Shown: in pieces, positions 1 to 8,391 of the stretch
Layout of the letters: every line of letters begins with the position of its first letter
How positions within the stretch are numbered: the stretch's first letter is position 1
From: JBFLYE01 sp040756715 [NCBI: bacterium]
GTDB lineage: Bacteria > UBA9089 > UBA9088
Reading direction: 5' to 3'
Length of the DNA stretch: 21,017 bases
Assembly: GCA_040756715.1 (NCBI GenBank)
Contig: JBFLYE010000174.1
Location: 1-21,017 of the forward strand
Program-made: the position numbers and the translations under genes
The notes under the pieces: model-generated
Database searches by the model: none
The model's input: the letters and a program-made list of their open reading frames with translations, nothing else
What the model was told of the DNA's origin: nothing

Positions 1-119
1 TTTTATAAAATTTTTTCCCTTTTAATTCAAAATTCAACATTCAAAATTCATAATTTTATAAAGTTTTCCTTAAGATTATCTAAACACATACATTTTGTAA
101 AGCGTTATGGAATTAACTA
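1..119. mobile_element. MITE-like element, copy 1 (cut by window start)
   Basis: This stretch is nearly identical to the right-hand 119 bp of two complete copies at 13869-14105 and 18685-18888. It ends in AACTA followed by a TA dinucleotide (120-121), the same end-plus-TA seen at the other copies, after which the three flanks differ. The left part lies outside the window. The stop codon and last 14 codons of the minus-strand gene that ends at 76 lie in this element. A -35-like TTGTAA sits 17 bp before TATAAA at the junction and would drive transcription antisense to that gene. Confidence 0.85.
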
Positions 120-1632
120 TAAATCTCATAAGGCCCCTCACATCAATTGCACTCTTATATGTTGAATTGCCTCCTTCTTTAGCTATACCTCCTCCTCTGG
201 TTGCAATTGGGGATAGTAAGTCAAGATTAATGCTTTCTGTAAACCCTCCGCCGGGAGCAGTCCCTACACTTATTTCTACCTTCAGCGGTCCCCCTTCCTT
301 AAAGGGAATAGGAAGTGGTGGAATTGGTCTGCCTGAAGGAATCTCCCTTCCCTTATGAAGAGGCGCATTACCCTGATTAGCAATAGTAAAAGCCAATTTA
401 CCATATAGACTATCTGGGATACATTCTATGTTTGTTACTACAAGATCTGGTAATCCAACAGGCTCAGCAACATGCTCAGCCTCTTTCTCTAACTTTTTAG
501 GATGGAGGACTACTATTGTCTCCACACTTTTATTATTACGTTCATTACTTTCTGCTACAGCATTATTTGCATCAACACTTATTCCAAGGTTATAAGACTT
601 TGGAGGAGGTGTTGTAGGATACTCAAGACAACCCTCACGTTTCTGCCCTGGTGCTAAACTGGCATGGTTCTGGGTAGGATTGTAGGGTATCCCAAGTCCG
701 CCTCCCTGGACAACAAATGAACCACTTGGTGCCGAGCCAATATTTTCTACGATAAAGCATACATAATACTTTTCACCTGAATTAACTTCGTTAATCTCAT
801 TACCAGGATTAGCATCTGGTTTGACCCATAGATCTTTAATTACAAGATCTATCTTAGGTTTTTGTTTTGCTTCTGCCCTTGCACATGGCTCCAGACAAGC
901 CAAGAAAGTTAAATAGCATGCATACTTGCAAGCCTTACATACAGGTCCACATCCCCAGGGACCTCTCGGGCAAACAGCCTTGCAGGCTTCATAAGATTTT
1001 TGGCATGCAAAACAGGCAGCTTCTGTTACAACCTCTGCATCCGCGGGTGTTGCGAGTAAGTCTGAAAAAGAGCATACCATTTTTCCAAGATTCATAGGAA
1101 AGTTATCTATAGAGGAATGTGGTTTAGATTTATGTATTCCTGGAGGAGTGATCGGTTGCGGTTGGAAAATCATAGGATGCAATTTTTCATATTTCCTTAA
1201 GGCTTGAGGTGCAATGTCCAATTTGAATTGCTGAATCTGAATCTGGTTCATTCTCTGAAGCAATTTCTTTGATAACATTATATCGCCATTTTTTATCTTA
1301 CTGTCCATCAGCTTTAATCGTTCCTCATGATCTTTGAATTTAGATTGGTATCTTTTAAGCTGTTCTGACAGCATTATAAGTTTAGTTTTATCACCTCTGG
1401 ATTCTCTATAGGCTTTCATTATCCTTTCAACCGATTCGTCAAGAGCCTTGTCAATGTTATCAGCATCTACATCATAGACCCTGCTTCTTTCGATCTTCTT
1501 AATAATATTTTCTGTGGCCCTTAATGTGGCATCCAACCTAATGTCTATAGCTTCAGCGATGGAAAGTCTCTCTGCCAATCCAAGAAATATCGCTATGGTT
1601 ATAACTGTCATTTTACCCACTAAACTTTTCAT
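76..1632 (-). CDS. Exported Cys-rich protein with CARDB-like domains, C-terminus altered by MITE
   Basis: The 518-residue product starts with a Sec signal peptide (charged MKSLVGK, hydrophobic core, likely cut near AEA at residues 26-28). Residues about 50-150 are charged and helix-rich, possibly coiled coil. Residues 207-250 hold ten cysteines (C207, 210, 217, 221, 228, 232, 235, 239, 246, 250), which suggests metal binding or disulfides outside the cytoplasm. Residues about 260-376 look like a CARDB (adhesion-type beta-sandwich) domain ending in the typical AESNERNN strand. A second begins at LPDLVV (394) and lacks that closing strand: the last 14 residues are encoded by the MITE at 1-119, so the domain is probably truncated. 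The ATG has a strong AGGAGG ribosome site. A promoter-bearing repeat lies at about 1715-1840. Function unknown; surface or periplasmic binding is a guess. Confidence 0.75.
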   Translation of the reverse strand: MKSLVGKMTVITIAIFLGLAERLSIAEAIDIRLDATLRATENIIKKIERSRVYDVDADNIDKALDESVERIMKAYRESRGDKTKLIMLSEQLKRYQSKFKDHEERLKLMDSKIKNGDIMLSKKLLQRMNQIQIQQFKLDIAPQALRKYEKLHPMIFQPQPITPPGIHKSKPHSSIDNFPMNLGKMVCSFSDLLATPADAEVVTEAACFACQKSYEACKAVCPRGPWGCGPVCKACKYACYLTFLACLEPCARAEAKQKPKIDLVIKDLWVKPDANPGNEINEVNSGEKYYVCFIVENIGSAPSGSFVVQGGGLGIPYNPTQNHASLAPGQKREGCLEYPTTPPPKSYNLGISVDANNAVAESNERNNKSVETIVVLHPKKLEKEAEHVAEPVGLPDLVVTNIECIPDSLYGKLAFTIANQGNAPLHKGREIPSGRPIPPLPIPFKEGGPLKVEISVGTAPGGGFTESINLDLLSPIATRGGGIAKEGGNSTYKSAIDVRGLMRFIVNSITLYKMYVFR

Positions 1633-1714
1633 CTCTTCATCTCCTCCTTTGAAGAGGATGTCCCCCTGACTATTGAAATTCAGGTAACGATTCCTCTCCT
1701 CATAATGTTATAAA

Positions 1715-1840
1715 ACTGATAAAAATTTGCTTCTTGGGGCATTTTAGATGTTACTTTCACTTTTGCTCATTATAAAAATTAGCAAAAATTTTATCGTATC
1801 TCAATAAAAATTTTGGCCAGATCACCAAAAGGATCAAAAG
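1715..1840 (-). promoter_or_regulatory. Repeated promoter/leader block, copy a
   Basis: Read on the minus strand this holds TTGAGA (1799-1804), 17 bp, then TAATTT (1776-1781), followed by a conserved ATGAGCAAAA segment. It closely matches the block at 8868-9024 and partly 7372-7440. It lies upstream of the CARDB-like gene. The short frame after ATGAGC reads MSKSESNI and stops. Confidence 0.6.
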
Positions 1841-1852
1841 GCTGAACGATGC

Positions 1853-4800
1853 TCATTTCTCCAATTCAACCCCAGGTATCCCTCTACGTAAACCAGCCTT
1901 TATCTTCCCTCCCCAATTATCGAAGATAATATAGACAATAGGGACGATTATCAAAGTAAGTATGGTAGAGGTGGTCAATCCTCCCATAACTCCAATAGCC
2001 AACCCCTGCATTGTTTCTTCACCTTCCCGCAGAGCTAAAGCCATAGGTAGCAAAGCAAAAATGGTACAGATAGCGGTCATCAGGATTGGTCTGAGTCTGA
2101 TCTTAGCAGCAGCGATTACTGCCTCCCTTATTTCTAAGCCGGTTTTTCTTTGCTGATTGATGAAGTCTACCAGCACAATAGCATTGGTTACCACAATTCC
2201 AACTAACATGATAATGCCAATAAATGAAGCAATGTTTAATGATTGTCCGGTGATAAAAAGGGCTAAAAATACCCCGGTAACCGCAAAAGGCAAGCAGGTC
2301 ATAATAGTGAGTGGGTGAATCAAAGATTCAAACTGGGAAGCCATAATCATATAGACTAAGATAATAGCAAAGATGAACATTATTCCCAAATCGTGGAAAG
2401 TCTCCTGCATATCTTCGTATTCACCACCAAAGTCAATCAAATAGCCTGGGGGTAAGGTTACCTTTGTCAGTGCTACCTTTACCTCCTTCATCACATCACC
2501 AAGCTTACGGCCAGCTAAATTGGCAGTAATGGATACCTGCCTTTTCTTGTTGAATCGTTTAATATCCCCTGGCCCTTTAGCAGGAATAATCTTTGCTACA
2601 TCCCGAAGTAAAATTTGAGACCCAATGGGTGAGGGGATGGCAATACTTTTTATATCATCCAGGCTTTTGCGCTGTGATTCTTTGAGTCTGACCCTAATGT
2701 CAATCTCTTCTCCTTTTTGTCTTAACCTTGTCCACACATCTCCGTCTACAGCCATCTTAACCACTGAAGCTGCTTGAGCAACACTTAAGCCTGATTGTGC
2801 TAACTTTTCGCGGTCATAGATTATCTGGAATTCAGGGTTTCCCTGCTGTATACTGGTAGTAATATCAACCACCCCAGCTACTTTTGAGATTACCTGTTTA
2901 ACATCCTCGGCAATCCTTTTCAATGTAGGCAAGTCCTCACCACTTACCTTTATTTCAACCGGAGCTTTACCACCCATCATTATGCTACCAAGGTCATAGA
3001 TTTCCAAACTGGCTCCTGGAATACTATTAGCTATTTTCCTTACTTTCCTGGTTACCTCCTCAGTGGTTATTCTTCTTTCTGCCCTATCCTTTAAGGAGAC
3101 CATTATCATACCTGTATGTACTCCGGAAACCTCACTTATACCCATTGCTCCAGCCCCTGCTGAGCCTCCCTGATGGGTTCCGGCAAAGGTAAAGACTTTA
3201 TCTATGCCTTCCATATTAAGCACTTTTTTCTCAATTACAGACACAGCATCAGAGGTTTCTTTAAGGGATGTACCAACAGGCATTTTTAATCTGGCCATAA
3301 ATGAGCCTTCGTCAGAGGCTGGCATAAATTCCTGGGAGGTAAAGGCAATAAGCCCAATGCTTGAGGCAAATAAAAGAAAGCAAAATACCAGCACCTTGCC
3401 TTTATTGTTTAGAGACCAGGAGAGTATTTTACCATATCTTTCCCGCAAGGTATGATACCAGCCCACATCCTGCTCTCCTCCTGTTTTTGCCCTTAAAATC
3501 TTTGATGCCATCATGGGAGTAAGGGTAATAGCCACAAATAAAGAGGCAAATAATGCATAAGCTACTACCCAGGCAAAGGATTTAAAAAGCTCTCCAGTGA
3601 TTCCCGTAACAAAAATCAGGGGAAAGAATACAGCTACCGTGGTCAGGGTGGAGGCAATAATAGGCATAGAAACCTCAGTAGCACCGACTACGGCTGCCTC
3701 ATGCCTGCTTTTACCGGCAATGAGGTGTCTAAAGATGTTTTCAATAACTACAATGGCATCATCTACCAGCCTGCCCATGGCAATGATAAGCCCGGTTAAG
3801 GTCATGATATTGATGGTGAATCCACGGAAGTACATAAAGATAAAGGCAGTAATAATAGAAAAAGGGATAGCTAAAGCAACAATCATAGTTGGCCGAAAAT
3901 GGCGTAGAAACAAGAAGAGAACCACTACTACTAAAATCCCTCCTTCAATCCCACTCCATTTGGTTGAATTGATGGAGGTTCGGATGAATTTAGCTATTTC
4001 AAACACCTTGTGTAGCTTAACATCAGCAGGAAGATATTTTTCAATCACTGGCACCTGCCTTAGAATTTCATCTGTTACCGCAACAGTATTAGCATCTGCT
4101 TCCTTACGAATAATCATGCCTACGGTATGCTGTCCCTTTAATCTTCCATAGCCTCTTACTTCCTTAAAGGTATCCTTTACACAAGCCACATCTTTTAGAT
4201 ATACAGGATTACCCTGTTTTATTCCTACAATTATTTTCTCCATCTCTTTTGGGTCTCTGAACTCACCAATAGAGCGCAGGGTAAATTCAGTTGGTCCTCG
4301 GATTATCTTACCACAGGTTTTATCCATATTTTCTTGCCGTAGCTTTTGAGCTATTTCAAACAGAGACATGCCATAAGCCTTAAGTCTATCTATATCAACC
4401 TCAATCAATATTTCCCGAATAAGTCCACCCATCACCATTACCTGACCAACACCCTTTATTCTTTCTATTCTTGGAGCGATTACATCTTCAGCAAAATCCT
4501 TCAATTGAGCCAGGTCTCGTTTACTGGCAATGGTTAGAGCCATAATAGGCATCTCCCCAATATCCATTTTAACAACCATAGGGTCTGAAACATCCTCTGG
4601 CAGGAAATCCCGAATTACTGATAGCCTCTCCCGAATGTCTGCAGTAGCACCATCTAAGTTTGTACCCCAGTTAAATTCCACCAGAATTAAAGAGACACCT
4701 TCCTGTGAGGTTGAGGAAATCTTCTTTACCCCAGAAACAGTAGCTACTACCTCCTCAATTGGTTTAGAAATCAACTCCTCTATCTCCTCAGGAGCCACTC

Positions 4801-4957
4801 CTTCATAGTTGGTAATAACCGTGATAACCGGATAGTCTATATCTGGCATAAGGTCAACCGTTAGTTTGGAGAAAGCAACTATGCCAATGATAACAATGAT
4901 TAAAATAACCATTAGCACAGAAACGGGTTTTTTAACTGAGAGTTCTGGGATGTTCAC
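1853..4957 (-). CDS. RND efflux inner-membrane transporter (AcrB/HAE1-like)
   Basis: The 1034-residue product has the usual length of the hydrophobe/amphiphile RND pumps, proton-driven trimers that export drugs or other amphiphiles from the inner membrane or periplasm. TM1 follows NIPELSVKKPVSVLM. The proton-relay aspartates are visible as VDDAIVVIENI (D399, D400) in TM4, and the second half repeats the fold with LVGIVVTNAIVLVDFIN near residue 920. Both large periplasmic loops are present, so the protein looks intact. The start is GTG, with GGAGG 8 nt upstream inside the end of the adaptor gene; the genes are 2 nt apart. It is the last gene of the tolC-mfp-rnd operon. Substrate cannot be told from sequence. 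Confidence 0.96.
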   Translation of the reverse strand: MNIPELSVKKPVSVLMVILIIVIIGIVAFSKLTVDLMPDIDYPVITVITNYEGVAPEEIEELISKPIEEVVATVSGVKKISSTSQEGVSLILVEFNWGTNLDGATADIRERLSVIRDFLPEDVSDPMVVKMDIGEMPIMALTIASKRDLAQLKDFAEDVIAPRIERIKGVGQVMVMGGLIREILIEVDIDRLKAYGMSLFEIAQKLRQENMDKTCGKIIRGPTEFTLRSIGEFRDPKEMEKIIVGIKQGNPVYLKDVACVKDTFKEVRGYGRLKGQHTVGMIIRKEADANTVAVTDEILRQVPVIEKYLPADVKLHKVFEIAKFIRTSINSTKWSGIEGGILVVVVLFLFLRHFRPTMIVALAIPFSIITAFIFMYFRGFTINIMTLTGLIIAMGRLVDDAIVVIENIFRHLIAGKSRHEAAVVGATEVSMPIIASTLTTVAVFFPLIFVTGITGELFKSFAWVVAYALFASLFVAITLTPMMASKILRAKTGGEQDVGWYHTLRERYGKILSWSLNNKGKVLVFCFLLFASSIGLIAFTSQEFMPASDEGSFMARLKMPVGTSLKETSDAVSVIEKKVLNMEGIDKVFTFAGTHQGGSAGAGAMGISEVSGVHTGMIMVSLKDRAERRITTEEVTRKVRKIANSIPGASLEIYDLGSIMMGGKAPVEIKVSGEDLPTLKRIAEDVKQVISKVAGVVDITTSIQQGNPEFQIIYDREKLAQSGLSVAQAASVVKMAVDGDVWTRLRQKGEEIDIRVRLKESQRKSLDDIKSIAIPSPIGSQILLRDVAKIIPAKGPGDIKRFNKKRQVSITANLAGRKLGDVMKEVKVALTKVTLPPGYLIDFGGEYEDMQETFHDLGIMFIFAIILVYMIMASQFESLIHPLTIMTCLPFAVTGVFLALFITGQSLNIASFIGIIMLVGIVVTNAIVLVDFINQQRKTGLEIREAVIAAAKIRLRPILMTAICTIFALLPMALALREGEETMQGLAIGVMGGLTTSTILTLIIVPIVYIIFDNWGGKIKAGLRRGIPGVELEK

Positions 4958-4959
4958 TT

Positions 4960-6093
4960 TTATTGCCTCCTTGTCACCCTGACTATTGCTCCATCCTGTA
5001 GAGTCTCCACACCACGAATGACTACCTCCTGGTTCTTGGCTAACCCTGCTGTAATCTCTACCTTCTCCAGATCCTGTATACCCAGTTTAACCTGCTTCAG
5101 CCTGGCACGATTTTCCTCAATCACATAGAGGTAATTATCCAGTCCTCGATTAAAAACCGCTCCCTGAGGCACACACAAGACATTCTGGTGTTTTTCTAGT
5201 TCAATCTTCACCCTGGCAAACATACCCGGCTTTATCCGGTGATGGGCATTTCTAATGTAAATGGTGACATTGAAGGTTCGCGATTGGGGGTTGATAATAG
5301 GAGATATTTCACGGATTATGCCGGTAAACTTTGTATCCGGATACGCCTCTAAAGAGACTTTTACTTTCTGGTCTTGTTTAATTTTAGTGATTAAATCTTC
5401 AGAAGCTGCCACTTCAAGCTTAACTGTAGAAATATCCATAACCTCAAGGATAGGCTCCATCCCCCTTATTCTCTCTCCTTCATTAGCAATCTTAGAGGTA
5501 ATTATTCCAAAGATAGGAGAGGTAATATGGGTATCTTTTAGGTGTTGTTTAGCTGATGAGAGTCCAATCTCAGCCTGATTTACCTGAGCCTTAGCCAGCT
5601 CAAGTTGAGCAGAGGCCATTTTATAGGCTGTTACAGCCTTATCAAAAGCTGCCTTAGCAATGGAATTAGTGGCATTAAGCCTTTCTGCCCGCTCAAACTC
5701 TATTTTAGCATGGTCAAAGTTTGCCTCTGCTTGATGTAGCCCTGCATTAGCTGTGGTTAAAGCTGCTTCTGCCTGGGAAAGGCCAATTTGAGCATCAGTT
5801 GCATCTAATTTGGCTACTACCTGGCCTGCTTTTACATAATCATTCTCTTTGGCAAGAATCTGAAGAAGCATTCCCCCTATTTTAGGAGAAATTTTTGCCT
5901 CCTTGATAGGCTTAATAGTGCCCTGAAAGGTAGTGGTGAGAACTATGTCTGAAATAAATGGTTTAGCTGCTGTTACACTGACAGCTTCTATTTTCACCTC
6001 TTTTTCGGGCGGTTTTCTACATCCAACAATCAAGGCTAAACTCAAGGTAATAAAAAATCCTAAATTCGCAATTTGCAATTTGCAATTATTCAT
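4960..6093 (-). CDS. Periplasmic adaptor (membrane fusion) lipoprotein of RND pump
   Basis: This 377-residue AcrA/HlyD-type adaptor links the RND pump to the TolC-type channel. The N-terminus has a lipobox, ALIVGC with C25, so the mature protein is probably lipid-anchored. The lipoyl-like half-motifs (KISPKIGGMLLQILAKENDYVKAG, given here as positions 66-89) flank an Ala-rich helical hairpin at about 95-185. The beta-barrel and membrane-proximal domains follow (residues 200-375). The ATG has GGGAGG upstream, overlapping the tolC stop. The first ten residues come from an AATTGCAAATTGC repeat that recurs near 14665-14770, so the N-terminus before the hydrophobic stretch may be repeat-derived. 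Confidence 0.95.
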   Translation of the reverse strand: MNNCKLQIANLGFFITLSLALIVGCRKPPEKEVKIEAVSVTAAKPFISDIVLTTTFQGTIKPIKEAKISPKIGGMLLQILAKENDYVKAGQVVAKLDATDAQIGLSQAEAALTTANAGLHQAEANFDHAKIEFERAERLNATNSIAKAAFDKAVTAYKMASAQLELAKAQVNQAEIGLSSAKQHLKDTHITSPIFGIITSKIANEGERIRGMEPILEVMDISTVKLEVAASEDLITKIKQDQKVKVSLEAYPDTKFTGIIREISPIINPQSRTFNVTIYIRNAHHRIKPGMFARVKIELEKHQNVLCVPQGAVFNRGLDNYLYVIEENRARLKQVKLGIQDLEKVEITAGLAKNQEVVIRGVETLQDGAIVRVTRRQ

Positions 6094-6095
6094 AA

Positions 6096-7403
6096 TTAAT
6101 TCCTCCCAATGGCTTTTTGTAATTTTGCCCAGGCTAAGTTATAATCATACAGTGCCTGATAGTAATTAGTTTTTGCTTGAGTTAGTAAAGTCTGTGCATC
6201 TAACACATCAGTAGTAGTAGAGGCTCCCTCTTTGTACATCTCTTTGCTAATGCGTAGGTTTTCCTCTGCCTGTCCAATAGATTTTTGGGCAACCCCAATG
6301 TTCTTTTCCGCCTCTTCTAAGCTAAGATAGGCCTGCCTGACTTCCAGCAAGATTCTGTCTTTTAGGAGAAGCAACTGCTCTTCTACGGCTGCCAGATTAG
6401 CTTCTGCCTGATTGAGCCTGGATTTTCTTGCCTTCCAGTCCCATAGGGTAAAGTTTACTAAAACTCCTGCCATCCAGGTTTCTTGCCACTCATCAATCGG
6501 TGTTTTTTTCCCTTTTTGATAGTCATAATTTCCTATCAGAGCAACTGATGGGTAATAGTCGCTCCTTACTATCTTCACTCTTTGTTTTAGAACCTCAATG
6601 GTAGCTTTTATCTGCTTTAATTCTGGCCGCATTGTTTGAGCCTGCTTGATACAGTTATCCAGATTTATAGTCTGGGGTCTAAACTCCAGGATGTCAATAA
6701 TCTCAAGCGGAGTGTTCTGGTCCTCTGCCAGCACCTGATTAAATGCTGCCTTAGCCAGCCTAACCCCATTTTCTGCCCGAATTAGGTTTTGCTTCACATT
6801 GGCTAATTCCACCTCTGCCTTTAGCACATCCACTTTAGCTACCATGCCGGCATCATAGAAGTTGCCAACTACCTTTAGGTGGGCTTCTACCTGTTCAACT
6901 GCCTCCTGAGCGATTTGCTGAAATTTTAATGCCTTCAAAATACCAAAATAAGCACTTTTTACTTCTAAGATCAGCTCGTTTTTCACCCTTTCATACTCAT
7001 ATTTAGCGGCTTCGTAGTTAGCCTTAGCCAATTTGTAGCCAGAGGAGATTTTACCGCCGGTAAACAGAGGTTGCTGGATGATGCCTTTGGCCTCAGAAAT
7101 TTCCTCATCACTCAGGGCCATTGACCTGCCCTGAAAATCTACAGTAGTGGCTTCATTTAATCGTGTATAGTTTGAAGATAGGCTAAAGATAGGATAGAAA
7201 CCTGTTTTAGCCTCCCATACCTTTTCTTTAGCTGAGGCTACCTTTTTTGAGGCAGATAGCAGACTGTGGTTATTAGTCAGAGCTATCTCAATACTTCTCT
7301 CCAGGTTTAGCGGCTTAACCTCTGCCCATAGCGTGGAAATCCCAATTATAAGTGCTACAATTGCTAACTGAGAGGAATTTGCTTTTTTAGATATTAACTT
7401 CAA
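6096..7403 (-). CDS. TolC-family outer-membrane efflux channel
   Basis: The product (435 residues from a TTG start) has two copies of the TolC/OEP helical repeat, with long Ala/Glu/Leu-rich helices and the usual PLFTGGKISSGYKLA and VNFTLWDWKARKSRL segments before the hairpins. A signal peptide ends near TLWA. It would form the trimeric outer-membrane/periplasmic tunnel for the adaptor and RND protein 2 nt downstream. The TTG lies inside a promoter/leader repeat, and an ATGAGC a few bases upstream is in another frame that stops after 8 codons. The true start is therefore uncertain and the annotated first residues may be leader. Confidence 0.93.
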   Translation of the reverse strand: MKLISKKANSSQLAIVALIIGISTLWAEVKPLNLERSIEIALTNNHSLLSASKKVASAKEKVWEAKTGFYPIFSLSSNYTRLNEATTVDFQGRSMALSDEEISEAKGIIQQPLFTGGKISSGYKLAKANYEAAKYEYERVKNELILEVKSAYFGILKALKFQQIAQEAVEQVEAHLKVVGNFYDAGMVAKVDVLKAEVELANVKQNLIRAENGVRLAKAAFNQVLAEDQNTPLEIIDILEFRPQTINLDNCIKQAQTMRPELKQIKATIEVLKQRVKIVRSDYYPSVALIGNYDYQKGKKTPIDEWQETWMAGVLVNFTLWDWKARKSRLNQAEANLAAVEEQLLLLKDRILLEVRQAYLSLEEAEKNIGVAQKSIGQAEENLRISKEMYKEGASTTTDVLDAQTLLTQAKTNYYQALYDYNLAWAKLQKAIGRN

Positions 7404-7440
7404 TTTTGCTCATTATGGGAATATTTTATTAGGGTCAAAA
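7372..7440 (-). promoter_or_regulatory. Repeated promoter/leader block, copy b (partial)
   Basis: It shares GGAATTTGCTTTTT, TTAACTTCAATTTTGCTCAT and neighbouring bases with the block before the OmpA-like gene. On the minus strand TTGACC (7433-7438) and TAATGA (7410-7415) are 17 bp apart, a weak promoter match directed at tolC. The 8-codon frame MSKIEVNI is present. Confidence 0.45.
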
Positions 7441-7512
7441 GGAGCATTTGATATCTCCTTTCGAACACGATTGGCTCTTTGACGATCAGTTGGCATTTCG
7501 GCTGACGCTCCA

Positions 7513-7621
7513 AGCGTATCTGAAGTTCCCTGAAGGGGAATTTGGGCGGAGGTGCGAAGCACCTAAGCCAGATACGCTCTCTTGTCCGAGTGCGTTAGCA
7601 CCGAGCAATCCGAAGGATTGC
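7513..7621. other. Cluster of nested short hairpins
   Basis: A perfect 10-bp stem (AGCGTATCTG 7513-7522 with CAGATACGCT 7569-7578) encloses TTCCC/GGGAA (7526-7540) and GGTGC-GAA-GCACC (7551-7563). Right beside it are GTGC-GTTA-GCAC (7590-7601) and GCAATCC-GAA-GGATTGC (7605-7621). GCGAAGC is known to form an exceptionally stable DNA mini-hairpin. The stretch looks more GC-rich than its surroundings and lies between hepT and tolC. It could be a structured RNA, a leader of the efflux operon, or a REP/MITE-type repeat. Confidence 0.6.
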
Positions 7622-7639
7622 GAGAGTTCCGAACCTCGC

Positions 7640-7987
7640 TCATATCTTCTCTCCTTTTTCAATGATGTCTTTTAATTTGCTTTTCAATGTAGGAATATCA
7701 TTCTCAACTGTATCCCAAAGGGCATCCATATCTACACCCAAATAATTGTGTATCAATTTGTCTCTCATTCCCGCCATGTCTTTCCAAGGAATATCTAGAT
7801 GCTTCTTTTTGATCTCATCGGATATCCTCTTTGAGGCTTCACCTATTATCTCAATTTGCCTTATTACCCCGTCCTGTATAAGGTGATTCTCCATAAAGTC
7901 TTCGTATTCTATCCCAGCGGTATACTCTTCTATTCTGGTTATAGCATCTAAAATATGCTTCAGATATGCAGTGTCTTCTTTTTTCAT
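7640..7987 (-). CDS. hepT: HepT-like HEPN toxin (DUF86 family)
   Basis: This 115-residue all-helical protein has the HEPN RNase-type motif R-x4-H-x-Y in RDKLIHNY near residue 75. The family acts as toxin of the MntA/HepT type II-like system, with the nucleotidyltransferase partner AMPylating the motif tyrosine in studied cases. Its start overlaps the end of the upstream nucleotidyltransferase gene (ATGA arrangement), the standard order for this pair. It looks full length. Confidence 0.9.
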   Translation of the reverse strand: MKKEDTAYLKHILDAITRIEEYTAGIEYEDFMENHLIQDGVIRQIEIIGEASKRISDEIKKKHLDIPWKDMAGMRDKLIHNYLGVDMDALWDTVENDIPTLKSKLKDIIEKGEKI

Positions 7988-8268
7988 CCGTAAATCACCA
8001 TCATCTCCTTTTTTATCGTATCAATCAAATAGGGACTTATAGATTTCTCTGTTAACAAATCCACTTTTATTCCCAAGACCTCAGACAACTCTCTTTCTAT
8101 TCTCACGAGTTCAAGAAGGCTTTTTCTCTCTGAAAACTCCACGATAATATCTATATCACTTTCCGGCTTTTCCTCCCCTCGAACATAAGAGCCAAAGACA
8201 TCTACCTTTCTCACCCCTCGGCTTTTAAGCAGACGGGTAATTTTTTCAAATATTTCTTCCTTACTCAT
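7984..8268 (-). CDS. mntA: MntA-like nucleotidyltransferase antitoxin
   Basis: This small polymerase-beta-fold protein has the minimal nucleotidyltransferase signature GSYVRGEEKPESDIDIIVEF (GS at the P-loop-like turn, then DID). It is expected to neutralise the HepT protein encoded directly downstream. I place the start at the ATG at 8268 (MSKEEIFEKI), because AAGGTGA lies 5-6 nt before it. A GTG at 8277 in the same frame would add three residues. Confidence 0.88.
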   Translation of the reverse strand: MSKEEIFEKITRLLKSRGVRKVDVFGSYVRGEEKPESDIDIIVEFSERKSLLELVRIERELSEVLGIKVDLLTEKSISPYLIDTIKKEMMVIYG

Positions 8269-8315
8269 GTTTTTCACCTTCTATAGCGGGGTTTGGAATT
8301 TCGAACAACAGTATC

Positions 8316-8348
8316 GGTGAAGTGCGATAGCATTTTTCACTTTGCACC
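8316..8348. repeat. Imperfect inverted repeat upstream of the toxin-antitoxin pair
   Basis: GGTGAAGTG (8316-8324) and CACTTTGCACC (8338-8348) can pair with bulges. It lies just upstream of mntA on the minus strand. Role unknown. Confidence 0.3.
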
Positions 8349-8391
8349 TGCAGCGTGTTAGGCGAAGTCTCCTTAAAAACTCTTTGAACAT

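Noticed and set aside
3597-4151. 184-codon frame on the + strand
   Set aside because: It lies antisense to the clearly conserved RND transporter gene and has low-complexity Thr/Ile/Lys content; a shadow.
7448-7675. 75-codon + strand frame across the hairpin cluster
   Set aside because: It overlaps the strong hairpins and the 3' end of hepT, has no domain and its composition follows the repeats; not a gene.
8300-8375. Integron attC-like look (GTTAGGC next to an imperfect hairpin)
   Set aside because: No matching partner box at the other end and no integrase or cassette array nearby; GTTAGGC alone is weak evidence.
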